Below, one piece after another: positions 24,874-35,459 of a stretch of 64,000 nucleotides of DNA. Source of the stretch: Ectobius pallidus (taxonomy: Eukaryota; Arthropoda; Insecta; Blattodea; Ectobiidae); the NCBI GenBank assembly GCA_964059195.1, contig CAXKWD010000009.1, forward strand, positions 86,649,432 through 86,713,431, written 5' to 3'. The notes below the pieces were generated by a model. The model did not search any database, was not told the DNA's origin, and was given only the letters and a program-made list of their open reading frames with translations. Each line of letters begins with the position of its first letter. The first letter of the stretch is position 1. The translations under genes and the position numbers were made by a program.

Positions 24874-26113
24874 TTTTAATTAATGCAACCATCAGAGTAT
24901 AATCTCAGTCAGAAAGTCAGATCTGAACACTAAAGAACATTAAATCTTAGTCAATCACTTAAAAATGCTGAAATGATTACATCGGCTCTTGGATGTTGGT
25001 GGGTTAAGATTTGGGGTTTTCCCTTTTGCACAGGTGAATGTCAAATTGGAATTTATCTCCCTCTACTTTTACTGATAGAAGATACCGAACAGAAATAGAC
25101 TCAAATGATTTATTCCTATTGAGAGACCTCTAAATGTTAATAAGCAATAATATTTGGACCTAAATCTTTCATACTAAATCTTCTGATAAAGAAACCTCAT
25201 CTATTCTCTGAAGCAACCATTTACCTCCATTCCTTTGGAAGCCTAAGCAGTGGCAGGTTTGAAGCTTATATGGTTAAAATATCTTCTCTCATGCCCAGTA
25301 ATGATTGTCATCTTAAATTAACCCATTAACCATCTTATTCATGCATCCTCTCAATAAGATTTCATAACTGGGGTCTCTGGTTTCGGTCAGGGATACGAGG
25401 ACTGGTCAATAAGTAAGGTCTCCAACACTCTAGCCCAAGCTCACAACGTCGGATGAGAACACAAGAGCAGATACAACTTATGAACTTTGAAATTCCATGG
25501 ATGATGATCTCAGTAGGAGGTTCATTGGCTAATACCAATTAACTAACAGTTGGAGTCTAGCTGAAGATGAATCCCTTAGAAACTGTGGGTCAGGTTAGTA
25601 TCAATCTTAGTGAAGTTGGTGTGTCACATTCCATCTCTTTATTATTTTTATATAATAATTAGTTAACTGTATAAACTTCCTAAATAGCATGAAGCTGATT
25701 TCTATTTATTTATCAGTTGAAAGCAGCAGGTAAAAATTAATCTTTGTATCCATATTTTTTTGTTAGGCACCTTTTGCACAAACTACTCTATTATAAAATT
25801 CCATGAACGACAAGACTCTCTGCATATCTTCATTTGCAATCAGCCGATAAGTGATACAGCGTACAAAGCAGTCTTGTCAGCTATTAATCTTACAGTTTAA
25901 TAATTTCTTGTTACAATGTTATATCCATGAATAGTATCTATTTCTTCCTTTTACTGCTATAAAGAGTTCCCCATCTTTTTCAGTGGGAGGGGGAACTGTT
26001 ATCTGAAACATTTCTGTGCCCTTTGTAGTAAGTAAAATTATACTGTAATGCTAGAATAATATTTTTTATGGACTTATCAGCATTTAAAACTCAATGAAAG
26101 AACTGGACCTTAC
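24874..26113. other. Tao intron 11 remainder
   Basis: 25392-25450 reads ATACGAGGACTGGTCAATAA then GTAAGGTCTCC, which resembles one end of a mariner element without a partner. 25500-25690 resembles a PLE tail: CTGAAGATGAATCCCTTAGA, then AGGTTAGT. No gene on either strand. Confidence 0.45.
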
Positions 26114-26264
26114 CTCTCGCAGCAGTTCTTGTTCCAAACTATGGAAGATGAGTAACTTTTTTCTACGAAACTTTCTAATTTCAAGGTCAAGATATTCTTT
26201 TTGACCTCGTAATAACCGCTGTTCTTCTTGCGCCTCAAGTTGTTTCAGGTTGTCCTTTTGACTT
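26114..26264 (-). CDS. Tao: Tao exon 11: coiled coil
   Basis: Residues 552-602. Contains SQKDNLKQLEAQEEQRLL and the basic IRKFRRKKLL segment. The preceding intron is 239 bp. Acceptor ATTGCAG, donor GAG|GTAAGG, phase 0. Confidence 0.95.
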
Positions 26265-26503
26265 CTGCAATGAAGGTAAATAGAACTTCAAATACTATTC
26301 TGGGCCAAACAATTTCATTACTACAAATGTTATAATTTTGCAGAATTTTTTGTGGTAAAAAAAGCCTTAATACATGCAAGAGAAGAAAATTTCAAGGATG
26401 GATAGCAGATTCAAAATTAATTAGGATATTTTTGGACCAAATATACTGTTAAAAAATGGAGATAAGTATTCAAATTGAAAAAGGAATCTGTATAAATACA
26501 TAC

Positions 26504-26685
26504 TGTAGCGTGGCATCTCGCTGCCGTTTTGGTGTTGATTCATCTAAGCTAAGTTCTCGCTTCCATCGCTCTTTATTTGCTTTGTACTCCTTTTTCTTTT
26601 GTGTTTCAAACGCCTTACGATCTTGCTCTTGTCGCCCACAGATCTCCTTCTGTAATTTCTTCTCAGCAGTCAAGTTTTGCTTTAG
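26504..26685 (-). CDS. Tao: Tao exon 10: coiled coil with DESTPKRQRD
   Basis: Residues 492-552. The block KEYKANKERWKRELSLDEST followed by PKRQRD is nearly identical to the insect Tao core. Acceptor TGTTACAG, donor CTACA|GTATGT, phase 2. Confidence 0.96.
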
Positions 26686-27512
26686 CTGTAACAAAATCAA
26701 AACTACATTTCTCTATCATTACCAGAAAGTAAGGTTTGCATGGGTAATAAAAAAACATGAATAATCCAATTTTATGGAATATTTACTGAAAAAAAACCCA
26801 AGTCTTTATATTGAAAAAATATTATGTAATAATCCATTCATTAGGAAAGTTCTAGTTCATGTAAAATTAAATTTATATCATTTTGTTTGTATCAATATTC
26901 GATTGGTAACAAGTTACGTCAGTCTTCCCCTTCTATAATAATCTATCCATGCGGGCTACTTTCAGCTGTCACTTGCTTTAAAAAAAATAAATTTTTATCT
27001 GCTTATTTTGTTGTTGAAGACGACAATTAGTACTACAGAAATACTAATACGTACAGAGGGCACATAGCTGTGAAATAATTAGGCCTAATTACATTAATCG
27101 GAGTTCTTGGCAGTGTGAAACTCCCAAATAAAAATTATCTGAAACCAGATTGACTTCCATATCGGGACCAACTTCCGAACCCTCACCTAAATTGATCACT
27201 AATCTGTCGACTATAGAGTCACACATACAATCTACATAAAACTTCTTATTAAAAATTTGGTATTATTTCTTTTTGTCCGCTTTTTAAATGATTACCTTTC
27301 TTAAATTTAATTATGCCACTCGGACCAGGTTGAACTTCTATCATTATGAATGTGATTATACACGATGCTTTTCTCAATTTGAAGGGTTATATTATGAATG
27401 GCACATTTTGCTACACCCTGAAAAATACGTAATAAGTTGTGACTGTTATCTGAATATTTTTCATCACATGTTATGAGAATTACTATTATTTAAAAAAATA
27501 TATATATATATA
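26686..27512. other. Tao intron 9 proximal part, nothing supported
   Basis: AT-rich DNA ending in a short (TA)n tract that served as the target of the pogo-like element. Confidence 0.4.
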
Positions 27513-28509
27513 CAGTGGAACCTCGTTAGCACGTTCCTCATTACTACGTTTTCCCGCATAGTACGTCGGTTTTTGGAAGTCCCGGTCCCAATCTTAATAA
27601 TTGCATGTTTAAATGTTTAACACGTTTTGGTTTAACGCTTAGTACGTTCGTATTTGGCTCGCCAACCACACTTTGTCAAACATAAGCTTTGAACGCGCAT
27701 CCGATTGTGTGATCTCTATGTTAGAATTCTTGTACTCTCTGGTGTCCAAGTCTCAATCTTTGCTCTATGGGACCAATCGTCAGCCATTTTGAACCATTGC
27801 AGTTTGCTTCTCATTGGCCATTTGACTTGGCGCCGATTTTGCCGAGTCAGCTGTTAGGCCGCCATTTTATATCGTGAAAATTTTGAAGTAGTGAAATATA
27901 TTTTAAATTTCTTACGGTTCGTGTGGTGAGGAGAAGAAAATATTAGAATGTTTGAAGAAATGTATGCCAAAAAAGCAGATCGTGCTTCTCACGTCGGTAT
28001 TGGATCGCATTTCATTAGCAAATTGTGGCTGTGAACATGACCGTGTACACGACTGTTTACAGAACTGGCACATGTGAAATTTTGCACAATTACAATATTT
28101 CGTGTTTGGTAATAGATTGTGGAGTGCAACTTGTTTCATGTGTGATTTTCAGAATAAAATAGATGCTTTCTTTGTGAATTTCGTCTTGATTTATCATTAA
28201 ATATGGCTCCCATACATTCCATCAATTTTTGCAAGTTTTTTTTTCCAGATAAAATTGTTAGGCCTATGTATTCGTTTACATAATATAAATCTCTCGTAAC
28301 AAATGGCTTGGCAATGAAGCACCTGTGTATCACTGTGGGTATTTCAGAGCCATTAGGATGCACTTTTGGGTGGTTCTGAGCAACTTAGAAAACATAGGCC
28401 TCTCTACATATTCCCTACGATTTTTTTTTTATTTTCAGTAGTACGTTTTCCCGTTTAAGACGTCTATTTTTTCCAGTCCCTAGAAAAACATCTTAACGAG
28501 GTTCCACTG
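27513..28509 (+). mobile_element. pogo/Tigger-like element (997 bp), second copy
   Basis: Begins CAGTGGAACCTCGTTAGCAC and ends, reversed, CAGTGGAACCTCGTTAAGAT, with TA at 27511-27512 and 28510-28511. It is homologous along its length to 20977-21988 in the opposite orientation (shared ACGTTTTCCCGC, GTCTATTTTTT and the central block near 28030). No intact transposase. Confidence 0.87.
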
Positions 28510-29006
28510 TATAGGATTTCGGATTCTGGTTTTAAAACAAACTGTTCTTTAAAACGTGTTTATTAGGCTATGCCTAATAATGTCAGCATTGATAATGTTA
28601 ATATTAGTAATAATAATTTTAATAATGACTGAGGCAGTTTCAGTTATTATATAGACCTAATTTATGTAATAGACGCAGTTTCAGTTAACAAAATTAAATT
28701 ATCAATACCAATACCAGTAAGCAAAACCCTCTCACCTAAACTATAATGTTAGTTACTGAATATTACTTTAATTCACGTTAGTTTTTTAAATTACTATCCC
28801 AATGCACTGTTACGTTGGAATTAAAATATTTAAAAAATTGTGACCTAATAATTATATAAATAATCGAACTTCAATCACAATGAAATAGGTGAATTAAATC
28901 TTGTTCAGACATTAGTAAAAGGATTCAATTTGTATACTCCCCTACAAGATTATCAAAATATTAAAATTTTTTTTATTCACAATTTTTATGTTTAAAGAAG
29001 AGATAC
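28510..29006. other. Tao intron 9 distal part, nothing supported
   Basis: AT-rich intron sequence leading to the exon 9 donor. No repeat terminus recognised. Confidence 0.4.
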
Positions 29007-29141
29007 CTTCTTTTCAAGCTCCTGCTGATGCCTGATCTGCAGTTTCTCCAATTCCTTACTGAACTGCTGCAGCAGCGATTCGTACTCCTTGTCTAGCAAC
29101 TGCTTGTGACTCTCCATTTCTATCTTACATTTTTCCTCAAG
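29007..29141 (-). CDS. Tao: Tao exon 9: coiled coil
   Basis: Residues 447-491. Begins LEEKCKIEMESHKQLLDKEY and ends QQELEKK, a heptad-rich helix. Acceptor TTTCTAG, donor AAG|GTATCT, phase 0. Confidence 0.93.
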
Positions 29142-29213
29142 CTAGAAACATAAATAGCATGTTACCTCACACAATACTTACAGTAAATTAAAAACAATTC
29201 ATTCAGAATAGCT

Positions 29214-29335
29214 ATAGGCTAATAGCTCAAGTGGCAGAGCAGTGGCACAGAGAGCCCAAGACCTGTGGTTCAAATCCCGGCTAATGCATTGAATTTTTTC
29301 AGCCTGATTCTCCTTTACTGTATGATCAATCAGAA
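29214..29335 (+). mobile_element. tRNA-derived SINE fragment
   Basis: Head TAGCTCAAGTGGCAGAGCAG (A box) and GGTTCAAATCCCGG (B box), then a body with TTTTTTCAGCCTGATTCT. The last block echoes the TTTTTCAAGCTGATTCT of the SINE at 9938-10723, suggesting related families. Confidence 0.7.
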
Positions 29336-29439
29336 TCATAGGTCTATGATACCATACATAACAAGAAACTTTAGCGGATAAATCCGAAAGAGTACAGAAA
29401 ATGATTGTGCTAACAGCTGTTGTAGGGTTATTTTTTAAT

Positions 29440-29625
29440 TAAGGAATTGCGCACAATGTGCATTATCTTAACCTAAGACTTAACCTACTGACAAACACCC
29501 AGTCCTGAACCTGGGAAAGTGATTTTTCACTACTGAAAAATCCCCGACCCGGCCGGGAATCGAACCCGGGCCGCCGGAGTGGAAGGCAGGCGCGCTACCG
29601 ACTCACCCACGGCGACGGACTGTTA
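29440..29625 (-). mobile_element. tRNA-derived SINE, GC-rich head
   Basis: On the minus strand, GGGTGAGTCGGTAGCGCGCC is followed by CCGGGTTCGATTCCCGGCCG, with good A and B boxes and a T arm. The body continues with GGGGATTTTTCAGTAGTG and AATGCACATTGTGCGC. High GC in the head against AT-rich flanks marks a young insertion. Confidence 0.75.
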
Positions 29626-29884
29626 TAGGGTTATACAATATTATTTGTAATATCCTAATCTATATGAATATAAATTTTATTTAATGGTTTCTTTTTTTTA
29701 ACTTGCTGAATGATTATTACATTATGCTGAAATTCTTACTCTAGTGATACTTGCTAACTGACTTTAAAGCTACTCCTAACAGAAATATTTTTATATAATA
29801 TAGAGGATGTGAATTAGATTCAAAATTATTATTAAAATAAAAGTACAGAAAATCTTATGATTTAATTATGGAGGATATTCATAC

Positions 29885-30237
29885 CATGACCATCTGCATG
29901 ATCTCGTGGTTAGTGTGTCTGGCTATGGATCTGCAGACCCAGGTTAGATCTCCAGTACATTCTCAGATTTTTCCGAGATGGGGAGGTCTGGAACGGGGTG
30001 CACTCAGGCTCGTGACACAGTGAGGAGTTACTTGAAAGAAATAACAGCTCCAGTCACAGAAACCATAATTAACAGCTGTGGATGTTGGCATGCTGATCAC
30101 ATGCCCCCAGTCCTGCCTTCTGACTATGATGCAGCAGGCAGATGGTAGGTCTAGTCCCTTCAGGGATGCAGTGTAACAGAGTTGTTTTAATTCACACCAA
30201 AACCAACAGGATAAAGATTTCATTGTCATTTTACAAT
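29885..30237 (+). mobile_element. SINE-like repeat
   Basis: ATCTCGTGGTTAGTGTGTCT is A-box-like and GGTTAGATCTCC weakly B-box-like, followed by a GC-rich body with GGGGAGGTCTGGAACGGGGT. The tRNA resemblance is weaker than in neighbouring SINEs. Confidence 0.45.
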
Positions 30238-30265
30238 ATTCATGTGATCCAAGCCTTCCTTAATT

Positions 30266-30522
30266 CCGGGGTGCGCGGGCAAAGAGAGTTAAGTCCACCA
30301 TCCTAAAAAATTGAGGTATGTCCATAGAGTTATAGATAAAAATGTTCTCTATATTTGTGTTAAGTCCAGTAAGTCATATTCAAAATTGTACGGTAGTTAT
30401 GGACGTGTGCCTCATAGGTTTATCCATCTCTAAAGCTATGTTGGGCTGATATAGTGTGTTAAGTCACTCTAATTCTCAGTAACAAGAAAGTGGACTTAAC
30501 TCTCTTTGCCCGCGCACCCTGG
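30266..30522. mobile_element. MITE with 35-bp TIRs (257 bp)
   Basis: Left CCGGGGTGCGCGGGCAAAGA and reversed right CCAGGGTGCGCGGGCAAAGA, continuing GAGTTAAGTCCAC in both. AATT occurs on both sides (30262-30265 and 30523-30526) and may be the target duplication. Superfamily unknown. Confidence 0.75.
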
Positions 30523-30568
30523 AATTATTGTCAACAAAATTGTGTTATGAAATTATGAGATACTTTAC

Positions 30569-30733
30569 CTTGAGCAGTGCTGCTTGATGTTCCCGCCTCA
30601 TGCGTTTGTAGCCTGTCATCTGTTCATGCATTTCCTCCTGCATATGCTCCTTCTGCTGTTTTGTAACAATGGATGTTGTACGGATGGTTGCAAAGATCCT
30701 ATCGTGTTCTTGTGTAGCATTTGAATTACTGGC
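30569..30733 (-). CDS. Tao: Tao exon 8: start of coiled-coil region
   Basis: Residues 392-446. Contains [20 protein letters not shown] and the [10 protein letters not shown] motif shared by insect and vertebrate Tao proteins. Acceptor TTCAACAG, donor AAG|GTAAAG, phase 0 both sides. Confidence 0.95.
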
Positions 30734-30829
30734 CTGTTGAAAAAAGGAAGTATGTATTACTCACCAACATGCGGTGTTCAGTAGTCTAACCTATAGACTA
30801 GTAAATGTACCAGTAACGAAAGAAGAATA

Positions 30830-31454
30830 CCATATATACCCGAATACTACCCGCACCCAAATTTTTCAAAAAGAAGTTTGAAAAAAAAAAGATCTACAGG
30901 CCCATAGGCTATATAAAGTTATTTTGCCAGTTTAATTCTTAATTAAAAGTTATAATTAACGTTTCATATCATAAAATAATTAAATATGGTAGGCTAAAAG
31001 GCACTTATAAAAATAATGTGCATGGTAACAGCCCGCCGAAATCTCGCCGTCTTATACGCGCAGCGTAATACCTTAACAACAACAACAACACTCTTCATTC
31101 TGCGGGAATCACCCGCGATGACGTGCGTCCGACTCGATCCGACCCTGAACTTTTCCCGAATTATTGTACTGCACATGCGCCGTGACTGCACTGTTTGTTT
31201 GGCGTCTCTATGCGGACCATGTGCATAAGAAAGCATCTTCTTTGTTTCATTTTCCTTTCATTACAGCTTCGTTACTGTTATACGAAAAGCCTACTGTGAT
31301 GCTACTACAAAGCATCGTGCTATAATGAGCCGATATGGTACACAATTGTCAAAATTCAGATAAGAGGAGTCCAGTATTCAAATAATACCCGCACCCCAGT
31401 TTTTCGTTCGCGATTTTTGAAAAAAATATGCAGGTAGTATTCGAGTATATACGG
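30830..31454. mobile_element. TA-flanked TIR element, CCATATATACCCG family (625 bp)
   Basis: Left CCATATATACCCGAATACTA and reversed right CCGTATATACTCGAATACTA, both leading into CCCGCAC, with TA at 30828-30829 and 31455-31456. No coding capacity. The layout matches the elements at 14532 and 17566. Confidence 0.78.
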
Positions 31455-31456
31455 TA

Positions 31457-31925
31457 TGCAGGAGAATATAAGTACATTGTGAATACAGCTCATCACAGTG
31501 GATTCACCAAAGATCTGGTAGACAAAAAGATTGGCAAACATAAAAGACAGAAAGATGTTCAAGACGTTAGCACATTGACCAGTAAAAAAGAAGACAGAAA
31601 ATTCAAAAAAATTTACCTACCACCCTTTGGTAAACAACAGTTTCAAGAAGATTCTCAAAGAACAAAACATAATTTTGGCACCACACAATAAACATAAAAC
31701 TTATTAAAATCCTCACTAAAAGACAAAATACCTAATACCAACAAATCAGGAATATATCAAATAAAGTGCAAGGACTGCAACCAAGTTTATATCGGAAAGA
31801 CAAAAAGAAACTTAGAAACCAGGACAAAAGAGTACTTCAGGAACATAAAGAACCACGAAATAGATAAATCAGCAGTTGCAGTCCATTTTTTGGTAAAAAA
31901 CCATGACCAGATATCAAAATGCGCC
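31457..31925 (+). pseudogene. Penelope-like element fragment with GIY-YIG domain
   Basis: Reads HHSGFTKDLVDKKIGKHKRQ and, after a frame break near 31690, SGIYQIKCKDCNQVYIGKTK followed by KSAVAVHFL. GIY and YIG motifs are intact, but stops separate the segments. It is antisense to Tao in intron 7. Confidence 0.85.
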
Positions 31926-32111
31926 GAGCGCTTATCACGGGACCTCACTCTGAGGCTAGCAGGCAGTGACTGGCACTTTCAAAGGCAGAGAAAAAATTTA
32001 AGCATGCTCATTAAGCTCTCTTCTTCCATTGTGCACAGTGGCGCCACCCTAGCATTAATATAACGCACGTGAAAATTAAAGGTCGGATACTTTTTAGACA
32101 GGCCTCGTATA
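31926..32111 (-). mobile_element. Truncated mariner-type end
   Basis: On the minus strand it starts TACGAGGCCTGTCTAAAAAG then TATCCGACC, the typical outer end of insect mariner elements. No matching second end was found. Confidence 0.5.
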
Positions 32112-32263
32112 TTACTTCACTGTATAAAAGTTCCATCATTATATTGATTTTTAATATACCGGTATATTATTTCCTCATCCAACTGCTATAGAAGTTACAT
32201 AACAGCCAAATTCATTTTTTCATGATTATCATAAAATTACATTATTCTTGAGAGGTTAAATAC

Positions 32264-32442
32264 CTTATGTCTGTTTCGTATGGAGGGAGGATAATTGCTG
32301 TCGTTGCCATCAGCAGAAGGTGGAAGACTATTGGTGGAGCTACTCTGCGATGAGGCACTCACACCCACTGATTGCACAGAATGCTCTGATGTGATGCTGT
32401 TGCTTTTACTGCTATCACCTCCAGTTTGTTCATCCGGTGTAT
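32264..32442 (-). CDS. Tao: Tao exon 7: Ser-rich linker
   Basis: Residues 332-391. Contains GGDSSKSNSITSEHSVQSVG and a run of Ser/Gln, matching the fly Tao linker. The long His/Ala-rich insert I recall from fly Tao is absent, which explains the shorter protein. Acceptor TATGCAG, donor AAG|GTATTT, phase 0. Confidence 0.94.
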
Positions 32443-32469
32443 CTGCATACCAGAGTAACAAAATAAAAT

Positions 32470-32555
32470 ATTAGGAGAGTCATATTTATGCTCATATAAA
32501 TGCCAATGACTTGGGTACAAGCCAGTACCTTATCAACTGTTCTACCCAACCAGAC
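32470..32555 (-). repeat. SINE fragment related to 40990-41234
   Basis: Shares the GCATAAATGTGAC-like tail and the GGGTAGAACAGTTGATAAGG-type head remnant. Too short to classify alone. Confidence 0.35.
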
Positions 32556-33534
32556 ACACGTTATTCTCAGGTGTTTTACTGGATTTTGACTATACTTGGT
32601 GTGCTAATTCCAAACATGTAAATAGTTTCTTTCTACCAGCTCTACTTTTTATACAGAGTGCCATTAATTTACAATCTCTTTTAGGCTAATGTTTGCTTAT
32701 TCTTTGCAAAATTCTTGCATATTGATAATTATTTTTAAACAATTCATTGTCTAATTTTGAATTTCTGGTATAGTTGCCTTTGTTAATTAAAATTCTACTG
32801 TACAAGAGGAAAAAATATGCTACCCTCTTTTCACAGGAAAACAATCTTGTGTTCTGTCACAAAGTTAGAGCTCTTCTAAGAAAAATGAATCTTCTTAAAT
32901 ACTGTCCAAACCATTGGTGCCTGAATGTTGACTGTTTCTAGGAGTAGTTTGGAGTGTTTTGCAGAAAGGCAATATACCAGTAAATGAAAGAACAAATAAA
33001 GTTTCATGAACATTGATGGATATTTTGTATGGACTTAATATCAATTTTCTCCTTGGTTAACAAAGTAGCTACACAAAGTATCCTCCTTTCTTGTGCTTAT
33101 TCTGGGACATCAGAGAAAAAACAGACCACTGGTTGAGAAGAGAGTGGCCTGGGAGAGAGAACATGGTTTCTGTGGGGGGGAAATGTTAAATGTGAACTCT
33201 TAATCGAGCAAAACAAAATTCTGCTTGATTATGTTGCTTGTGAAGGCTTTTGATATGCTTACGGCCTCAAATCCCAGCAATAAGTGATATCAATGTTTTA
33301 AAGACTACAAGCTATCGGGATATTGTTACTGTAGTGTTAATGTAAGCTTTTTCTTTGATATCTAGCTTAAAATAAGGTAATAATGCTAATGTCATATCTT
33401 AGAAACTACAACTGGCAGAGCAAAATTTATGGAATATTTGGCATCAGCAAGCCAAATATACCCAAGAATAGGTATAACTTCTAAGGCATCAAAATGGCTG
33501 TTAGGGTTTGTTATAGTTAATAGATAGGGACTCA
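32556..33534. other. Tao intron 6 distal part, nothing supported
   Basis: AT-rich sequence with G-runs near 33173-33180. No reading frame or repeat terminus could be supported. Confidence 0.4.
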
Positions 33535-34095
33535 CTTCGGTTATTGGGGGGGCTCTGCACACAAACCCCCAGTGTGTTCTCAGGAAATGCTTTTATTATG
33601 AACTGACACCGTATCGGAGAAGAGTCCGTAAATGTAGACTACCATATATAATCTTTTAGAGAAAATAAACCTAAAAAAGTGCAGAGAGATTTTAAGATTT
33701 TTGGGGTAAAAAATCTAAAAAAAAAATTGTATTTTCTTTTTAATTTCCCTGTTGGTTACAGGCTAAAATCTTAAGTTTTCTAAATTTCAAGTTTCTAGCT
33801 CACGTAGAAGTGGGTAAATATTAATGCCAGCAAGTTGATTATCTAGACCACGGTAGATGTGAATGACGTTAGACTAAACAGTCACTTTGCTCAATGCGGG
33901 CTCTGCCCCCAAATGCCTCAGTAAGGTTCTCGGGAATTTTTTTTTTATTAATTGACATTGTATTGGAGTCCATATATATAGACTGCCATAAGGCTACCAA
34001 ATTTCATGGGGAAGTGGGTAAACATTAATGTCAGTGAATGGATGATTTCAACTGTGGTAGATGTGAATGACGTTCAGCTAAAAAGCAAGTTTTTC
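33535..34095. repeat. Diverged tandem duplication, about 350-bp unit
   Basis: GGGGGCTCTGCACACAAACC (about 33547) and GCGGGCTCTGCCCCCAAATG (about 33897) start matching blocks. Both later contain TGGGTAAAYATTAATG and GGTAGATGTGAATGACGTT. The second unit is shorter. Confidence 0.65.
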
Positions 34096-34100
34096 CATTT

Positions 34101-35132
34101 TTATGTAATTAACAAAGTTGTTGACTATTAAACACTTTAGGCCTCACTTTTCCTTACATTTTTGCAGGACGTACGTTTCATGGGCTTTGCCCACATTTTC
34201 AACTGCTTGTCAACTGTCTATTTTCTGCTTGGAGAACACTGGCGCCTTCTGGTTTTGGTTTAACAAACTTATTGATCAAGTTTTCTTCTAGCGGTATTTC
34301 AAAATTCATCAATTAATCTTCATACTTTTTCATATAAATCTTTTCCCAAACTTCCAGATCTTTTTGTTTATTAACTGATTTCAATAGGTTGGATTCCTTA
34401 AGGATGTGATGATTCTTATTCCAACAATGAGCTGCTACTGCTGATTTGTCTATCTGACAGTATTTAGTATTCCTTAGGTGTTCTTTAAGTCTAGTGTCTA
34501 TATTTCTTTTAGTTTTACCTATATATGTTTCATTGCATTTAGAACAGTTTATCTGGTAGATACCTGCCTTTTTTCCTTTGGGTATTTTATCACAATGGTT
34601 GGTTTTTGTTAAATTTTTAATACTGTATTTGTTGTATGCAGCCAAAGATATGTTGTATTCTTTAAATATTTTCTGAAATTTTTGAGTGGCCCAAGGATGA
34701 AATGTGAATTTTTTGAATATTGTTTTTTCTTTCTCTGATGCTAAAGTTGTTATTGTTTTTATCTGCTTCTGTTTTTTGAATGTTTCTATTTTCTTGTCTA
34801 CTAATTTTTTTCCAAATCCATTCTTTTCTGCAGCTTTAAGAATTTGTGAATATTCCTCATCATATGACTCTTTCGATAAAGGAAGGTTGACCAATCTATG
34901 TCACAAAGTATGAAGATAAATTGATGAATTTTGAAATACCGCTAGAAGAAAACTTGATCAAAAAGTTTGTTAAACCAAAACCAGAAGGCGCCAGTGTTCT
35001 CCAAGCAGAAAATAGACAGTTGACAAGCAGTTGAAAATGTGGGCAAAGCCCATGAAACGTACGTCCTGCAAAAATGTAAGGAAAAGTGAGGCCTAAAGTG
35101 TTTAATAGTCAACAACTTTGTTAATTACATAA
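34101..35132 (-). mobile_element. Penelope-like element copy with inverted terminal segments
   Basis: A minus-strand PLE frame (34894-34313) is bracketed by 228-bp inverted repeats: 34101-34328 and 34905-35132. The right arm is an inverted duplicate of the element's 3' end, starting inside the coding end (KYEDKLMNFEIP). PLEs are known for partial tandem or inverted pseudo-LTR copies. Each arm also contains a hammerhead-like block (see findings). Confidence 0.85.
34313..34894 (-). CDS. PLE C-terminal fragment with GIY-YIG endonuclease (193 aa)
   Basis: PLE proteins carry an N-terminal RT and a C-terminal GIY-YIG nuclease that nicks the target. This frame lacks the RT but has a PLSKESYDEEYSQILKAAEK linker, then GIYQINCSKC (residues 111-120), YIGKTKRNIDTRLKEHLRN (124-142), SAVAAHCW (151-158) and VWEKIY (182-187). 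A TAA ends the frame after KKYED where the inverted arm at 34911 has AAA, so the stop is probably a mutation. Confidence 0.85.
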   Translation of the reverse strand: MVNLPLSKESYDEEYSQILKAAEKNGFGKKLVDKKIETFKKQKQIKTITTLASEKEKTIFKKFTFHPWATQKFQKIFKEYNISLAAYNKYSIKNLTKTNHCDKIPKGKKAGIYQINCSKCNETYIGKTKRNIDTRLKEHLRNTKYCQIDKSAVAAHCWNKNHHILKESNLLKSVNKQKDLEVWEKIYMKKYED

Positions 35133-35296
35133 CTTTGTTGCTTCACTGTATTAAGTTCCATTATCTCTTGAGTCCTCATAAGTTTTTCCATACTTATAGG
35201 GCAGGTAAACTTGCCAAACTTGGTATGCTTATGGCAGTTAAAAAAGGAAATCAAAATAACAAGACACTGAGGCTCTATAAAACAACTTCTGCTCAC

Positions 35297-35459
35297 CATC
35301 TGCATCTCCAACAGTACTCTCATTCTCAAAAGCATCAATCATCAGAATCTTTTTCATCTTGCGATAATTCAGGTTGTCCAATTCACGCACAGCTGCCTTT
35401 GTACGCTGGATAAGGTCAATGAGAACATGTGGAGAGCGAGGGCGAGTAACCATTTGATG
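35297..35459 (-). CDS. Tao: Tao exon 6: end of kinase domain
   Basis: Residues 278-332. HQMVTRPRS closes the kinase domain. [20 protein letters not shown] is the strongly conserved segment just after it. Acceptor GTTTCAG, donor GATG|GTGAGC, phase 1. Confidence 0.95.

Noticed and set aside
26456..26764. 102-codon frame (+)
   Set aside because: Antisense shadow of Tao exon 10.
29545..29622. Functional tRNA gene on the minus strand
   Set aside because: Good T arm, but it runs into a SINE body and lacks a matched acceptor stem.
30994..31236. Overlapping frames on both strands in a GC-richer stretch
   Set aside because: Internal sequence of a TA-flanked non-autonomous element; no transposase motif in either frame.
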